64,000 nt of DNA from CAYZMS01 sp964479625 (GCA_964479625.1 CAYZMS010000011.1:1-64000), one strand, 5' to 3'; numbered from the stretch's first letter, positions 36,992 through 45,476 are shown. Notes: a model not told the origin generated them from the letters alone. Numbers and translations are program-made.

Positions 36992-37064
36992 GGTACGGTA
37001 GCTCAGTTGGTAGAGCACAGGACTGAAAATCCTGGTGTCGGCGGTTCGATTCCGCCCCGTACCA
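36992..37064 (+). tRNA. tRNA-Phe (GAA)
   Basis: A canonical 73-nt cloverleaf: acceptor GGTACGG/CCGTACC, anticodon loop CTGAAAA between CAGGA/TCCTG, T-arm GGCGG-TTCGATT-CCGCC, discriminator A, no encoded CCA. The his leader peptide begins 21 nt after it. Confidence 0.97.
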
Positions 37065-37085
37065 CAAAAAAGAATTGACAAGCAT

Positions 37086-37139
37086 ATGAGTTTGCATAAG
37101 TCGTATCATCACCATCGTTTACTAACTTTGCCCTCATAG
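37086..37139 (+). CDS. hisL: Histidine operon leader peptide
   Basis: An ATG-started ORF of 17 codons reads MSLHKSYHHHRLLTLPS. Four of 17 codons are His, three of them consecutive (codons 8-10), as in classic attenuator leaders. It lies 96 bp before hisG and is followed by a terminator hairpin. Codons 9-10 pair with a downstream segment that is also able to form the antiterminator (see the attenuator entry). No Shine-Dalgarno is present, which is normal for the phylum; the leader is A-rich before the ATG. The symbol is given by analogy. Confidence 0.8.
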   Translation: MSLHKSYHHHRLLTLPS

Positions 37140-37209
37140 CGAATGGTGTGACTGTATGCGCATTGCAATCAAAAGAGATGTACCATTTGCCGGTACATCT
37201 CTTTTTTTT
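37110..37209 (+). promoter_or_regulatory. Transcription attenuator of the his operon
   Basis: Three mutually exclusive pairings are visible. Segment 1 (37110-37117, His codons 9-10 plus CG) pairs with segment 2 (37140-37148), one base bulged. Segment 2 (37139-37147) pairs over nine positions, with one G-U, with segment 3 (37182-37190), which includes the tip and loop of the terminator. Segments 3 and 4 (37172-37184 with 37192-37204) form a perfect 13-bp stem with a 7-nt loop and eight T (37202-37209). A ribosome stalled at the His codons would mask segment 1, free segment 2 for segment 3, and let transcription reach hisG. A ribosome reaching the stop codon would cover segment 2 and let the terminator form. 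Confidence 0.8.
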
Positions 37210-37235
37210 ATCCAAGTCAATTAACCACGATCTAA

Positions 37236-38096
37236 ATGTCCGATTCCCTTCGTATTGCCCTTCAAAAGTCTGGCCGCCTGCTAGAAGGCTCCCTCAGCAT
37301 CCTGAAAGAATGCGGAATTCGCATTGATAATGGCAAAGGCCAACTCAAAGCTCAGGCTCGGTATTTTCCTTTGGAGGCGTATTATCTTCGCAATTCGGAT
37401 ATTCCTCAGTATGTATTTGATGGAGTGGCTGACGTGGCCATTTTAGGAGAAAATACGGTCATTGAGAAACAAAAGAAACTGGAGATGGTTCTTCCGCTTG
37501 GGTTTTCGAAATGCCGGTTATCTATCGCTACGCCAAAAGAGGTGGAGTATTCCGGACCTGAGTGGTTAAATGGAAAACGTATTGCGACTTCCTACCCGAA
37601 TTCCCTAAAGGAGTTTCTCAAAACACACTCGATTGAGGCCGGCATACACGAAATTTCCGGTTCGGTAGAGATTGCGCCGAATATCGGTTTAGCGGATGCC
37701 ATTTGTGATCTGGTAAGCACCGGGAGCACCCTGTTTAAGAATGGATTGGAAGAGCAGGAGGTCATTTTAAAATCTGAGGCCTGGCTGGTGGCAAAAAAGG
37801 GTTTGTCTGCAGAGAAGCAATTATTGCTTGATCAACTGGTCTTTCGGATGAAATCTGTGTTGAAAGCCAGCGACAATAAATATGTCCTGATGAATGCTCC
37901 TAATGAGTCAGTGAAAAAAATCATAAGGGTTCTTCCGGGCATGAAAAGTCCCACCGTGATGCCTTTGGCGGAAACAGGTTGGAGCTCTATCCATACGGTA
38001 ATTACAGAAGACAGGTTCTGGGAAATTATCGACCAACTTAAAGGGGAAGGCGCTCAGGGTATTTTGGTGGTTCCTATTGAAAAGATGATCTTGTAA
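37236..38096 (+). CDS. hisG: ATP phosphoribosyltransferase, long form
   Basis: A protein of 286 residues that catalyses the first, feedback-controlled step of histidine synthesis. It begins LRIALQKSGRLLEGSL, with the D-V-A-I-L-G-E-N-T segment near residue 65 and the PRPP-binding DLVSTGSTLFKNGL near 160-173. The last 75 residues form the ACT-like regulatory domain of the HisG-long type, so it should not need HisZ. It is the first gene after the attenuator. Confidence 0.97.
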   Translation: MSDSLRIALQKSGRLLEGSLSILKECGIRIDNGKGQLKAQARYFPLEAYYLRNSDIPQYVFDGVADVAILGENTVIEKQKKLEMVLPLGFSKCRLSIATPKEVEYSGPEWLNGKRIATSYPNSLKEFLKTHSIEAGIHEISGSVEIAPNIGLADAICDLVSTGSTLFKNGLEEQEVILKSEAWLVAKKGLSAEKQLLLDQLVFRMKSVLKASDNKYVLMNAPNESVKKIIRVLPGMKSPTVMPLAETGWSSIHTVITEDRFWEIIDQLKGEGAQGILVVPIEKMIL

Positions 38097-38107
38097 ACCG
38101 TTTGCAC

Positions 38108-39385
38108 ATGAAAGTAGTTCCCTTTCCCCCACGGGATACCTGGGAGGAATTATTAGCCCGTCCTGCCATCGCCTATCGAAAACTTGAAGCAGATGTTCAG
38201 GCTATTTTAAACACTGTGGCGGAAGAGGGTGATGCTGCGGTGAAAAAATATACCCGGCAATTCGATGGTGCCGCAGTGGAGGAATTGCAGGTATCACAAA
38301 AGGAAATAGAGGAAGCAGAAGCCCTATTAAGCCCGGAATTGAAAACGGCGATCCGGACGGCTTATGCCAATATTGAGCGTTTTCACTCAGAACAGCGTAT
38401 AGAGCCGGTCCAGGTGGAAACCATGCCGGGGGTCAACTGTTGGCGTAAAAGTGTACCTATTGAAAAGGTAGGGCTTTATATCCCCGGAGGAACGGCCCCT
38501 CTGTTTTCTACTGTCCTGATGTTAGGTATACCTGCGCGTATTGCGGGTTGCAAGGAAATCGTACTTTGTTCTCCTCCCGACAAGGAAGGGAAATTGTCTC
38601 CTGCCATCCTGTACACTGCCAACCTGATCGGGATCGAAGCCATTTTTAAAGCAGGCGGGGTCCAGGCTGTTGGAGCTATGGCCTATGGGACGGAAAGCAT
38701 CCCGAAAGTATATAAAATTTTCGGACCTGGAAACCAGTATGTGACTGCTGCCAAGCAGCTTGTTAGCCGCCAGGAAACGGCTATCGATATGCCTGCAGGG
38801 CCCTCCGAAGTGTTGGTCTGTGCCGACCAAACAGCAGTGCCGGCCTTTGTTGCCGCTGATCTGCTCAGCCAGGCGGAGCACGGAGCAGACAGCCAGGTGA
38901 TTCTCGTTGCTTTTGAAGAAGCATTTGTGGAGGAGGTGCAGGAAGCTTTAAAAGATCAATTGGCCGATCTGCCGAGAAAGGCTCTGGCAGAAAAAGCATT
39001 ACAAAACAGCCTGAGCGTGATCGTAAAGACCCGGGAAGAAGCAGTTGAGCTCATCAATGTTTACGCACCTGAACATTTGATACTGGCAGTGGAAAATGCA
39101 GAAGGTCTTGCTGAGGGGATTGTTAATGCAGGCTCTGTTTTCCTTGGTAACTACACCCCTGAGTCGGTGGGCGACTACGCTTCAGGTACCAACCATACCT
39201 TGCCCACTAACGGCTTTGCCCGCACCTACAGTGGGGTATCAGTAGATTCCTTTGTTAAGCAGATCACTTATCAACGCTTGAGTGCCAATGGACTTGCCCT
39301 ATTGGGGCCAACTGTGGAGATCATGGCCGAAGCGGAGAACTTGATCGCCCACCGTCGTTCGGTCAGTATTCGATTAAAACAATAG
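38108..39385 (+). CDS. hisD: Histidinol dehydrogenase
   Basis: A protein of 425 residues, the usual length. It oxidises L-histidinol to histidine in two NAD-dependent steps. Visible marks are PGGTAPLFSTVLMLGIPA, GPGNQYVTAAKQLV, the MPAGPSEVLV loop, the SQAEHGADSQ segment with the zinc ligands and the NHTLPTNGFART segment. The ATG at 38108 is used; a TTG two codons upstream is also in frame. It lies 11 bp after hisG. Confidence 0.97.
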   Translation: MKVVPFPPRDTWEELLARPAIAYRKLEADVQAILNTVAEEGDAAVKKYTRQFDGAAVEELQVSQKEIEEAEALLSPELKTAIRTAYANIERFHSEQRIEPVQVETMPGVNCWRKSVPIEKVGLYIPGGTAPLFSTVLMLGIPARIAGCKEIVLCSPPDKEGKLSPAILYTANLIGIEAIFKAGGVQAVGAMAYGTESIPKVYKIFGPGNQYVTAAKQLVSRQETAIDMPAGPSEVLVCADQTAVPAFVAADLLSQAEHGADSQVILVAFEEAFVEEVQEALKDQLADLPRKALAEKALQNSLSVIVKTREEAVELINVYAPEHLILAVENAEGLAEGIVNAGSVFLGNYTPESVGDYASGTNHTLPTNGFARTYSGVSVDSFVKQITYQRLSANGLALLGPTVEIMAEAENLIAHRRSVSIRLKQ

Positions 39386-39387
39386 GC

Positions 39388-40458
39388 ATGGCTTTTGAAC
39401 TGGAGGCACTCATTCGGCCCAATATCCTACGGTTAAAACCTTATTCTTCTGCCCGGGCAGAGTTTAGCGGAAAGGCGGAGGTCTTTTTGGATGCCAACGA
39501 AAACCCATTTCCCAAACCTCTGGCACTCAATCGGTATCCGGATCCTTTACAGAAACAGCTAAAAAAAGAGATAGCCGGGATCAAGAAGGTTCGGCCCGAG
39601 CAAATATTCCTCGGCAATGGTAGCGACGAAGCGATCGACCTGCTCTTCCGAATTTTTTGCGAACCCAGAGTGGATAATGTACTGACTATGCCTCCGACCT
39701 ATGGGATGTATCAGGTCAGTGCGGATATTGCTGACGTGGAAGTTCGAAAAGTATCTTTAATTCCCGAACTGTTCCAGCCGGATGTGGATGCTGTATTGGA
39801 ACGGGCGGATGCCCGCAGTAAACTTTTATTTGTTTGCAGTCCAAACAACCCCACAGGAAATACTATGGAGGTGGAAAAGGTAGCCAGCTTGCTCAGGGCG
39901 TTTTCGGGCATGGTCGTAGTGGATGAAGCATATATTGATTTTTCCGATCAACCAAGTTGGCTGGATCGCCTGGAGGGGTTTCCAAACCTGGTGGTTTTGC
40001 AAACGTTCTCAAAAGCCTGGGGTCTGGCTGGGATGCGGTTGGGGATGGCGTTCGCTGCGCCCAGCGTCATCGATTGGTTTAACCGGGTGAAAGCGCCTTA
40101 TAACCTTAATGCCCTTACGCAAAGTAAAGCACTGGAATATATACAGGATGTGGAAGGTAGCAGGGAACAGGGCTCCACTATTTTAGCAGAACGGGGCCGG
40201 CTATGGAAACAACTGGAGGCCTTGCCGTTTATTGAAAAACTGTACCCCTCCTCCGCTAACTTTATTCTGGTTAAATTGCCGGAAGCAGAAAAAATATACC
40301 GCTATTTGATGGAGGCAGGGGTGATCGTTCGAAACCGATCCCAGGTAGAACTGTGCGAAAATACCCTCCGGATCACCATCGGCAGTCGATCGGAAAATGA
40401 ACGGCTAATGGCCTTGTTATCCGCTTGGGGAGTCAAGCCGGCTGCGGAAAAAGTATAG
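39388..40458 (+). CDS. hisC: Histidinol-phosphate aminotransferase
   Basis: A protein of 356 residues, a fold-type I PLP enzyme that makes histidinol phosphate from imidazole acetol phosphate and glutamate. It shows DANENPFP, GNGSDEAIDLL, PNNPTGN, VVDEAYIDF and the PLP-lysine motif FSKAWGLAGMRLG. It starts 2 bp after the hisD stop codon, so translation is probably coupled. Confidence 0.96.
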   Translation: MAFELEALIRPNILRLKPYSSARAEFSGKAEVFLDANENPFPKPLALNRYPDPLQKQLKKEIAGIKKVRPEQIFLGNGSDEAIDLLFRIFCEPRVDNVLTMPPTYGMYQVSADIADVEVRKVSLIPELFQPDVDAVLERADARSKLLFVCSPNNPTGNTMEVEKVASLLRAFSGMVVVDEAYIDFSDQPSWLDRLEGFPNLVVLQTFSKAWGLAGMRLGMAFAAPSVIDWFNRVKAPYNLNALTQSKALEYIQDVEGSREQGSTILAERGRLWKQLEALPFIEKLYPSSANFILVKLPEAEKIYRYLMEAGVIVRNRSQVELCENTLRITIGSRSENERLMALLSAWGVKPAAEKV

Positions 40459-40463
40459 CACCA

Positions 40464-41603
40464 ATGAAAAAGATTCTTTTCCTCGATCGCGATGGCACTC
40501 TGGTACTGGAACCGAAAGATTACCAGATCGACAGCCTGGATAAAGTGATCTTCTACCCGAAAGTTTTTCAATACCTCTCCAGGATCGTTAACGAGTTGGA
40601 CTATGAACTGGTCATGGTGACCAATCAGGATGGCTTGGGGACGGAAAGTCATCCCGAAGCAAACTTCTGGCCGGCCCACCAAAAAATTATGCAGGCTTTC
40701 GAAAATGAGGGAATTACCTTCCTCGAGGTATTGATCGATCGAACCTTCAAAGAGGAAAATGCTCCTACCCGAAAGCCCCAAATCGGCATGGTATTACACT
40801 ATTTGGGGGGAGACTTTGATATAGAGCACTCCTTTGTCATCGGCGACAGGATCACTGATATGCTGTTGGCGAAAAATATGGGGGCTAAAGGAATCTGGCT
40901 GAGAAACGAGCCGGATCTTGGATTGGAGGAGATACCGGTAGAAGACCGGGAGGAACTGGATTTAGCAATTGCTTTAGAGACCACTTCCTGGGAGGAAATC
41001 CATCGTTTTTTAACGGTCAACAGTAGAAGTGTCCGGGAGCTCCGTAAAACCAGGGAAACCGAGGTAGAGGTTACCCTTAATCTGGATGGGCAGGGGCGTT
41101 ACAGGAATAGCACCGGCATCGGCTTTTTCGATCATATGCTGGATCAACTGGCCCGGCATGGCCAGCTTGACCTGGAGGTTTCCGTAAAGGGTGACTTGCA
41201 TATCGACGAGCATCATACTATCGAGGATACCGCTATTGTACTTGGCACAGCATTTCGACGGGCTCTGGGCGATAAAAGGGGAATTGAACGCTATGGTCAT
41301 TGTTTACTTCCCATGGATGAGACTCTTGCCCAGGTTGCTATTGATTTCAGTGGTCGGCCCTGGTTGGTCTGGAGCGCTCAGTTGCGGAGAGAAAAGGTCG
41401 GAGGGTTCCCCATAGAAATGGCGGAACATTTCTTTAAGACGTTCTCTGACCATGCCGCTTGTAATTTGAATATTCAGGTGGAGGGCAAGAATGATCACCA
41501 CCAAATCGAAGCCATTTTTAAAGCTGTTGCCCGAAGCATTCGAATGGCCGTTGCCCGGGAAGCTGGAAATGCCGAACTGCCGACGACCAAGGGCTTAATC
41601 TGA
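40464..41603 (+). CDS. hisB: Bifunctional histidinol-phosphatase/IGP dehydratase
   Basis: A protein of 379 residues with two activities. The N-terminal HAD phosphatase (residues about 1-165) has D8-R-D10-G-T and a GDRITDMLLA segment. The C-terminal imidazoleglycerol-phosphate dehydratase (about 190-379) shows FFDHMLDQLARHG, DEHHTIEDTAI and the second metal site near DNHQIEAIFKA-type residues (NDHHQIEAIFKA). The ATG at 40464 is the start; the frame extends to 40425, inside hisC. It lies 5 bp after hisC. Confidence 0.95.
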   Translation: MKKILFLDRDGTLVLEPKDYQIDSLDKVIFYPKVFQYLSRIVNELDYELVMVTNQDGLGTESHPEANFWPAHQKIMQAFENEGITFLEVLIDRTFKEENAPTRKPQIGMVLHYLGGDFDIEHSFVIGDRITDMLLAKNMGAKGIWLRNEPDLGLEEIPVEDREELDLAIALETTSWEEIHRFLTVNSRSVRELRKTRETEVEVTLNLDGQGRYRNSTGIGFFDHMLDQLARHGQLDLEVSVKGDLHIDEHHTIEDTAIVLGTAFRRALGDKRGIERYGHCLLPMDETLAQVAIDFSGRPWLVWSAQLRREKVGGFPIEMAEHFFKTFSDHAACNLNIQVEGKNDHHQIEAIFKAVARSIRMAVAREAGNAELPTTKGLI

Positions 41604-41636
41604 TCCAAACCTAAACCTGAAACTTCAAAGAACAAA

Positions 41637-42221
41637 GTGGTAGCTATCATCGATTATAATGCCGGAAATGTTCGATCTGTACTTTTTGCTTTAGACCGGC
41701 TGGGGGTAAAGGGTGTACTTACCAAAGACCATGAGCAAATAAGATCCGCGGATAAGGTCATCTTCCCCGGCGTGGGAGAAGCGGGTTCAACCATGGCTTA
41801 CCTTAAAGAACATGGGCTGGATAAGTTGATCCGTACCTTAGAACAGCCGGTACTGGGGATTTGCCTGGGTATGCAATTATTGTGTGAACATAGTGAAGAA
41901 AGGGATACCCCCTGTCTGGGTATCATCCCCCAAAACGTTTTGCGGTTTCAACCAAAGGGTGGCGAAAAAGTACCGCATATGGGGTGGAATGCCTTGCATT
42001 CGGTCCGGGGAAAGGTTCCCCCTGTGGAGCTGCAAGGACAGTTTGTGTATTTTGTGCATTCTTATTTTGTGGAACAGGGACCCTACACCACCGCCCTATC
42101 TGACCATATCATTCCATTTAGTGCTGCTCTGCAAAAGGATAATTTTTATGCCACCCAGTTTCACCCGGAAAAGTCGGGTGCCGCAGGGGAAGCCATTCTC
42201 AAAGCCTTTTTAAGCCTTTAG
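41637..42221 (+). CDS. hisH: Imidazole glycerol phosphate synthase, glutamine amidotransferase subunit
   Basis: A protein of 194 residues with a GTG start; the family begins with (M)IAIIDYxxGN, as here. It is a class I glutamine amidotransferase: PGVGEAGSTM, the nucleophile in GICLGMQLLCE (Cys near residue 77) and the FVHSYF and TQFHPEKSG segments with the His and Glu of the triad. It supplies ammonia to HisF. It lies 33 bp after hisB. Confidence 0.95.
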   Translation: MVAIIDYNAGNVRSVLFALDRLGVKGVLTKDHEQIRSADKVIFPGVGEAGSTMAYLKEHGLDKLIRTLEQPVLGICLGMQLLCEHSEERDTPCLGIIPQNVLRFQPKGGEKVPHMGWNALHSVRGKVPPVELQGQFVYFVHSYFVEQGPYTTALSDHIIPFSAALQKDNFYATQFHPEKSGAAGEAILKAFLSL

Positions 42222-42224
42222 TTT

Positions 42225-42968
42225 ATGTATATCATACCGGCCATTGATCTGATCGATGGAAAGTGCGTGCGCCTCACTCAAGGGGATTACGATCGAAAAA
42301 AAGTGTATAATGAAGATCCGCTGGAAGTAGCAAAAGCTTTCGAAAACCATGGTTTGAAGCGGTTGCATTTAGTCGACCTGGACGGGGCGAAATCAGGCCA
42401 TATTGTGAACCATAAGGTTTTAGAAAAGCTGGCCAGCCAAACTGACCTGCAAATTGACTTTGGGGGGGGGCTTAAAGCTGACGAAGATCTACGCATTGCC
42501 TTCGAATCCGGTGCAACCCAGGTGACCGGAGGTACTATTGCGGTGAAAGCGCCGGAAAAATTCCTGAAATGGTTGGAAGCTCATGGTCCTGAGAAGATCA
42601 TACTGGGCGCTGATTTTCGGGACGGCTTTATCGCCATAAATGGCTGGCAGGAACAAAGCCAACGTAAATTACTTGACTTTCTGGAAGATTATGCCGGTCA
42701 TGGATTGCGCTATGTTATTTCTACAGATGTCTCAAAAGATGGGCTGATGCAGGGAAGCGCAGTGGAAACCTATGCTTCTATCCGCTCGGCTCAACCCAAT
42801 TTAAACCTTATCGCTTCGGGCGGAATTAGTAGCTTTACAGAATTGAAGCGATTGGCAGAGCTGGGTTGCTATGGGGCCATCCTTGGAAAAGCGATTTACG
42901 AAGGCGCCATAACACTTAAAGTTTTGCAAACCTTTCAGGAATCGCATTCGAATAACAAAAGCTTATGA
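42225..42968 (+). CDS. hisA: ProFAR isomerase
   Basis: A protein of 247 residues, a (beta/alpha)8 barrel that opens the ring of ProFAR to PRFAR. The first catalytic Asp is in IPAIDLIDGKCVRL and the second in ISTDVSKDGL. The phosphate sites GGGLK and ASGGISS are present. The stop codon overlaps the next gene by 4 bp (ATGA), an arrangement typical of coupled translation. Confidence 0.95.
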   Translation: MYIIPAIDLIDGKCVRLTQGDYDRKKVYNEDPLEVAKAFENHGLKRLHLVDLDGAKSGHIVNHKVLEKLASQTDLQIDFGGGLKADEDLRIAFESGATQVTGGTIAVKAPEKFLKWLEAHGPEKIILGADFRDGFIAINGWQEQSQRKLLDFLEDYAGHGLRYVISTDVSKDGLMQGSAVETYASIRSAQPNLNLIASGGISSFTELKRLAELGCYGAILGKAIYEGAITLKVLQTFQESHSNNKSL

Positions 42969-43543
42969 CGATTACGCCATTCAACCTTCAGCAGGAGTTA
43001 AAACCGACTGGCCCATTAAGTCAGGAAGTCCTTAAACGAAATATTCAAACCTGGGAAGAACTTTTCGATTATGTTCAGCACCTATCTTATGGTCGCACGA
43101 GCAGAAAGCAAGATCTCTCCCTGGTCCTTTCAGAACAAATTGGCTCTTGCAGTACCAAACACGCCCTTATTCGGAAAATCGCGATCGAGCAGAAGGTGGA
43201 GAATATCCGGCTGATTTTGGGTGTATATCAGATGAACCGTGAAAATACTCCCGAGGTCGATCGCCTTTTGGAGGAACATGGGCTGGAGTATATTCCTGAG
43301 GCACATGCTTTTTTAAGCATTGATGGCCAGGGCCTGGATATCAGTCGCCCCGGGTCCGACTTCAAAATCATTAAAGCGGTTTTGATGGAAGAGCAGGAGA
43401 TTACTCCTCAGCAGATAGGTCACTTTAAGTACTTGCACCACAAAGACTTTATCCAAAAATGGCTGCGAAAGAATGATCTGCCCCACAGCCTGGAGGAAAT
43501 ATGGACTTTACGAGAACAGATTATTTCGAAACTTGACAAATAA
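42965..43543 (+). CDS. Transglutaminase-like protein of unknown function in the his operon
   Basis: A protein of 192 residues between hisA and hisF, overlapping hisA by 4 bp. C62 in GSCSTKHALIRKI, H114 in PEAHAFLSID and D120 or D125 (GLDISRPG) are spaced like the Cys-His-Asp triad of transglutaminase or papain-like folds. No signal peptide or membrane helix is present, so it is cytoplasmic. I do not know a histidine-pathway step for such a protein. An amidase or protease role is possible but is only inference. Confidence 0.7.
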   Translation: MTITPFNLQQELKPTGPLSQEVLKRNIQTWEELFDYVQHLSYGRTSRKQDLSLVLSEQIGSCSTKHALIRKIAIEQKVENIRLILGVYQMNRENTPEVDRLLEEHGLEYIPEAHAFLSIDGQGLDISRPGSDFKIIKAVLMEEQEITPQQIGHFKYLHHKDFIQKWLRKNDLPHSLEEIWTLREQIISKLDK

Positions 43544-43624
43544 AGGATGGTTATGGATCATGGGGCTTGAGTTAAGCGTTTTAGATAAGTACCATTAAAA
43601 ACCCACATCACAAAACTCCAAGAA

Positions 43625-44380
43625 TTGTTAGCCAAACGCATTATTCCCTGTCTGGATATAAAAGATGGTCGCACGGTAAAGGGAGTCAATTTCGTCAACC
43701 TTCGCGATGCGGGGGATCCAGTTGAATTAGGTGCCCTTTATAGTGAGCAAGGGGCAGATGAGTTGATTTTTCTCGATATTACAGCCACTCACGAGAAAAG
43801 AAAGACTCTTGCACGATTGGCTCATGACATTGCCGCTCACCTGAGTATCCCCTTTACCATTGGAGGGGGGATCAAATCACTGGAGGACGTAGAGGTGCTG
43901 CTGCACAGTGGAGCCGACAAGATCTCAGTAAATTCTGCGGCCGTACGCCAACCCGAATTGATCGGAGCCCTGGCGCGGGAATTCGGCAGCCAGTTTGTTG
44001 TGGTAGCGATCGACGCTAAGTTTGTAGATGGTCGATGGATCGTATATCTGAATGGAGGGCGCTTGCCAACGGAGATCGAGCTGTTTAGCTGGGCCCTGGA
44101 GGCTCAGGAGCGGGGAGCGGGTGAAATTTTATTCACCTCCATGGACCACGATGGGACTAAGAACGGCTTCGCTCTTCAGGCAACCGCCTGTGTCTCCGAT
44201 GCATTGCATATTCCGGTCATTGCCTCAGGTGGTGCGGGTAAGGCCGAACACTTTCGGGATGTATTCACGCATGGAAAAGCAGATGCTGGTCTGGCCGCCA
44301 GCATCTTTCATTTCCGGGAGCTTGGTATTCCTGAATTAAAACATTTTCTAAAAGGGGAAGCGATCCCTGTTCGGCTTTGA
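43625..44380 (+). CDS. hisF: Imidazole glycerol phosphate synthase, cyclase subunit
   Basis: A protein of 251 residues, a (beta/alpha)8 barrel that combines PRFAR with ammonia from HisH and yields imidazoleglycerol phosphate and AICAR. LAKRIIPCLDIKDGRTVKGVNF carries the first catalytic Asp and TSMDHDGTKNGF the second; GGGIK and ASGGAGK are phosphate sites. The TTG start is chosen because the family begins M-L-A-K-R-I-I-P. An 81-bp gap after orf192 holds no terminator. Confidence 0.96.
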   Translation: MLAKRIIPCLDIKDGRTVKGVNFVNLRDAGDPVELGALYSEQGADELIFLDITATHEKRKTLARLAHDIAAHLSIPFTIGGGIKSLEDVEVLLHSGADKISVNSAAVRQPELIGALAREFGSQFVVVAIDAKFVDGRWIVYLNGGRLPTEIELFSWALEAQERGAGEILFTSMDHDGTKNGFALQATACVSDALHIPVIASGGAGKAEHFRDVFTHGKADAGLAASIFHFRELGIPELKHFLKGEAIPVRL

Positions 44381-44845
44381 TCAATAAGCACTCATAAGCC
44401 CCAGCCCACCACCAACGAAAATCAGAATTAGGGTAAGAGGGTATAAAACGAGGAAGATAATGGCGACAATCCCATAGAACTTAAAAAATCGGCGCAGGTT
44501 ATCCGCTCCTTTTTCGAGGGGGTGTGAACTGCCTAAGCGGGCTGCTTCCTGCCCGTTTATGGCAAACCGATAAAGAAACAGGGAGGGGATGATATAGATC
44601 AGGGAAAAGGCTGGGTATATCAGGGCAAATATCCAAATTGGGAAGTTCATACCCGTTTCATCCAGTAACATATTGCTCATTAATGCTGTTGAAGCCAACA
44701 TGCCCAGGCCAGCCAGGATCATAAAGCCGCCCAGGATAAAGCCAAGAATGGCTAAAAATTTTGCTCAACCAGCGGCATCATTAATGTGAAATAAGGTGGC
44801 TTCCAACTGATTATTTTCCGGTTGATCCAAAATAACTTCGCTCAT
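44381..44845 (-). pseudogene. DUF5362-like membrane protein gene with in-frame TGA
   Basis: The full frame runs from the ATG at 44845 to the stop at 44381, about 154 codons. Codon 27 (44765-44767) is TGA where a Trp (TGG) would fit: residues before it end HINDAAG, and the frame continues AKFLAILGFILGG without a shift into two or three hydrophobic helices. The intact part from the ATG at 44722 is 113 residues. It is either a nonsense mutation, a sequence error or a gene restarted at an internal codon. It is antisense between hisF and hisIE and convergent with hisF (0 bp gap). Confidence 0.7.
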
Positions 44846-44861
44846 AATAAAAAGGGTTTTT

Positions 44862-45470
44862 ATGAAAGATACGGAATTTATTGAACAAATTGATTTCGAA
44901 AAAGGGGATGGTTTGCTTCCGGCAATTGTTCAGGATAGCCGCACCAGAAAGGTGTTGATGTTGGGCTATATGAATAAGGAAGCTCTAAAAAAAACACTGT
45001 GGGATAAGCAGGTTACCTTCTATAGTCGTTCTAAGGAACGCCTGTGGACCAAAGGGGAGACCTCCGGCAATTTCCTCATACTGGAGCGATTTATGATTGA
45101 CTGTGACCGGGATACGATTTTACTGCAGGTACAACCCCTGGGTCCCGTATGTCATACCGGTAGTGATACCTGTTTTGACGAAAAAAATCAGGGGAATTTT
45201 CTGGAACACCTGGAAGCGGTGATCCGCGACCGAAAGGAAAACCCGAGCGAGCATTCCTATACCAGTCGTTTGTTGAGTAAAGGGATCAATAAGGTAGCTC
45301 AGAAGGTGGGCGAGGAGGCCGTTGAGTTAATTATCGAAGCCAAAGATGAGGATAAAGGCTTATTCCTTAACGAAGCGGCTGATCTAATGTACCATTTCTT
45401 AGTCCTCCTCAGTGCTAAGGGGTATCGCCTGACGGAGCTTATGGATGTATTGCGGGAGCGCCATGAATAA
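44862..45470 (+). CDS. hisI: Phosphoribosyl-AMP cyclohydrolase / phosphoribosyl-ATP pyrophosphatase
   Basis: A protein of 202 residues, the fused HisIE. The N-terminal part (about 1-105) has MLGYMNKEALKKT, S-KERLWTKGETSG and DCDRDTILLQ, with the zinc Cys in HTGSDTCF. The C-terminal part (about 110-202) is the helical MazG-like HisE with KVGEEAVELIIEAKDED. It runs steps two and three of the pathway. It stands apart from the main operon by 481 bp containing the antisense DUF5362 gene, so it may need its own promoter; I see no clear box. Confidence 0.95.
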   Translation: MKDTEFIEQIDFEKGDGLLPAIVQDSRTRKVLMLGYMNKEALKKTLWDKQVTFYSRSKERLWTKGETSGNFLILERFMIDCDRDTILLQVQPLGPVCHTGSDTCFDEKNQGNFLEHLEAVIRDRKENPSEHSYTSRLLSKGINKVAQKVGEEAVELIIEAKDEDKGLFLNEAADLMYHFLVLLSAKGYRLTELMDVLRERHE

Positions 45471-45476
45471 AAGAAA

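Noticed and set aside
37075..37080. TTGACA as a -35 box upstream of the his leader
   Set aside because: The phylum's main sigma factor does not use TTGACA, and no TAnnTTTG lies at a fitting distance.
37123..37130. TAACTTTG inside the his leader as a promoter
   Set aside because: It lacks a TTG about 20 bp upstream and would remove the leader peptide from the message.
44765..44767. TGA recoded as selenocysteine or Trp
   Set aside because: No selenocysteine insertion structure is visible after it and no other gene here needs TGA read-through.
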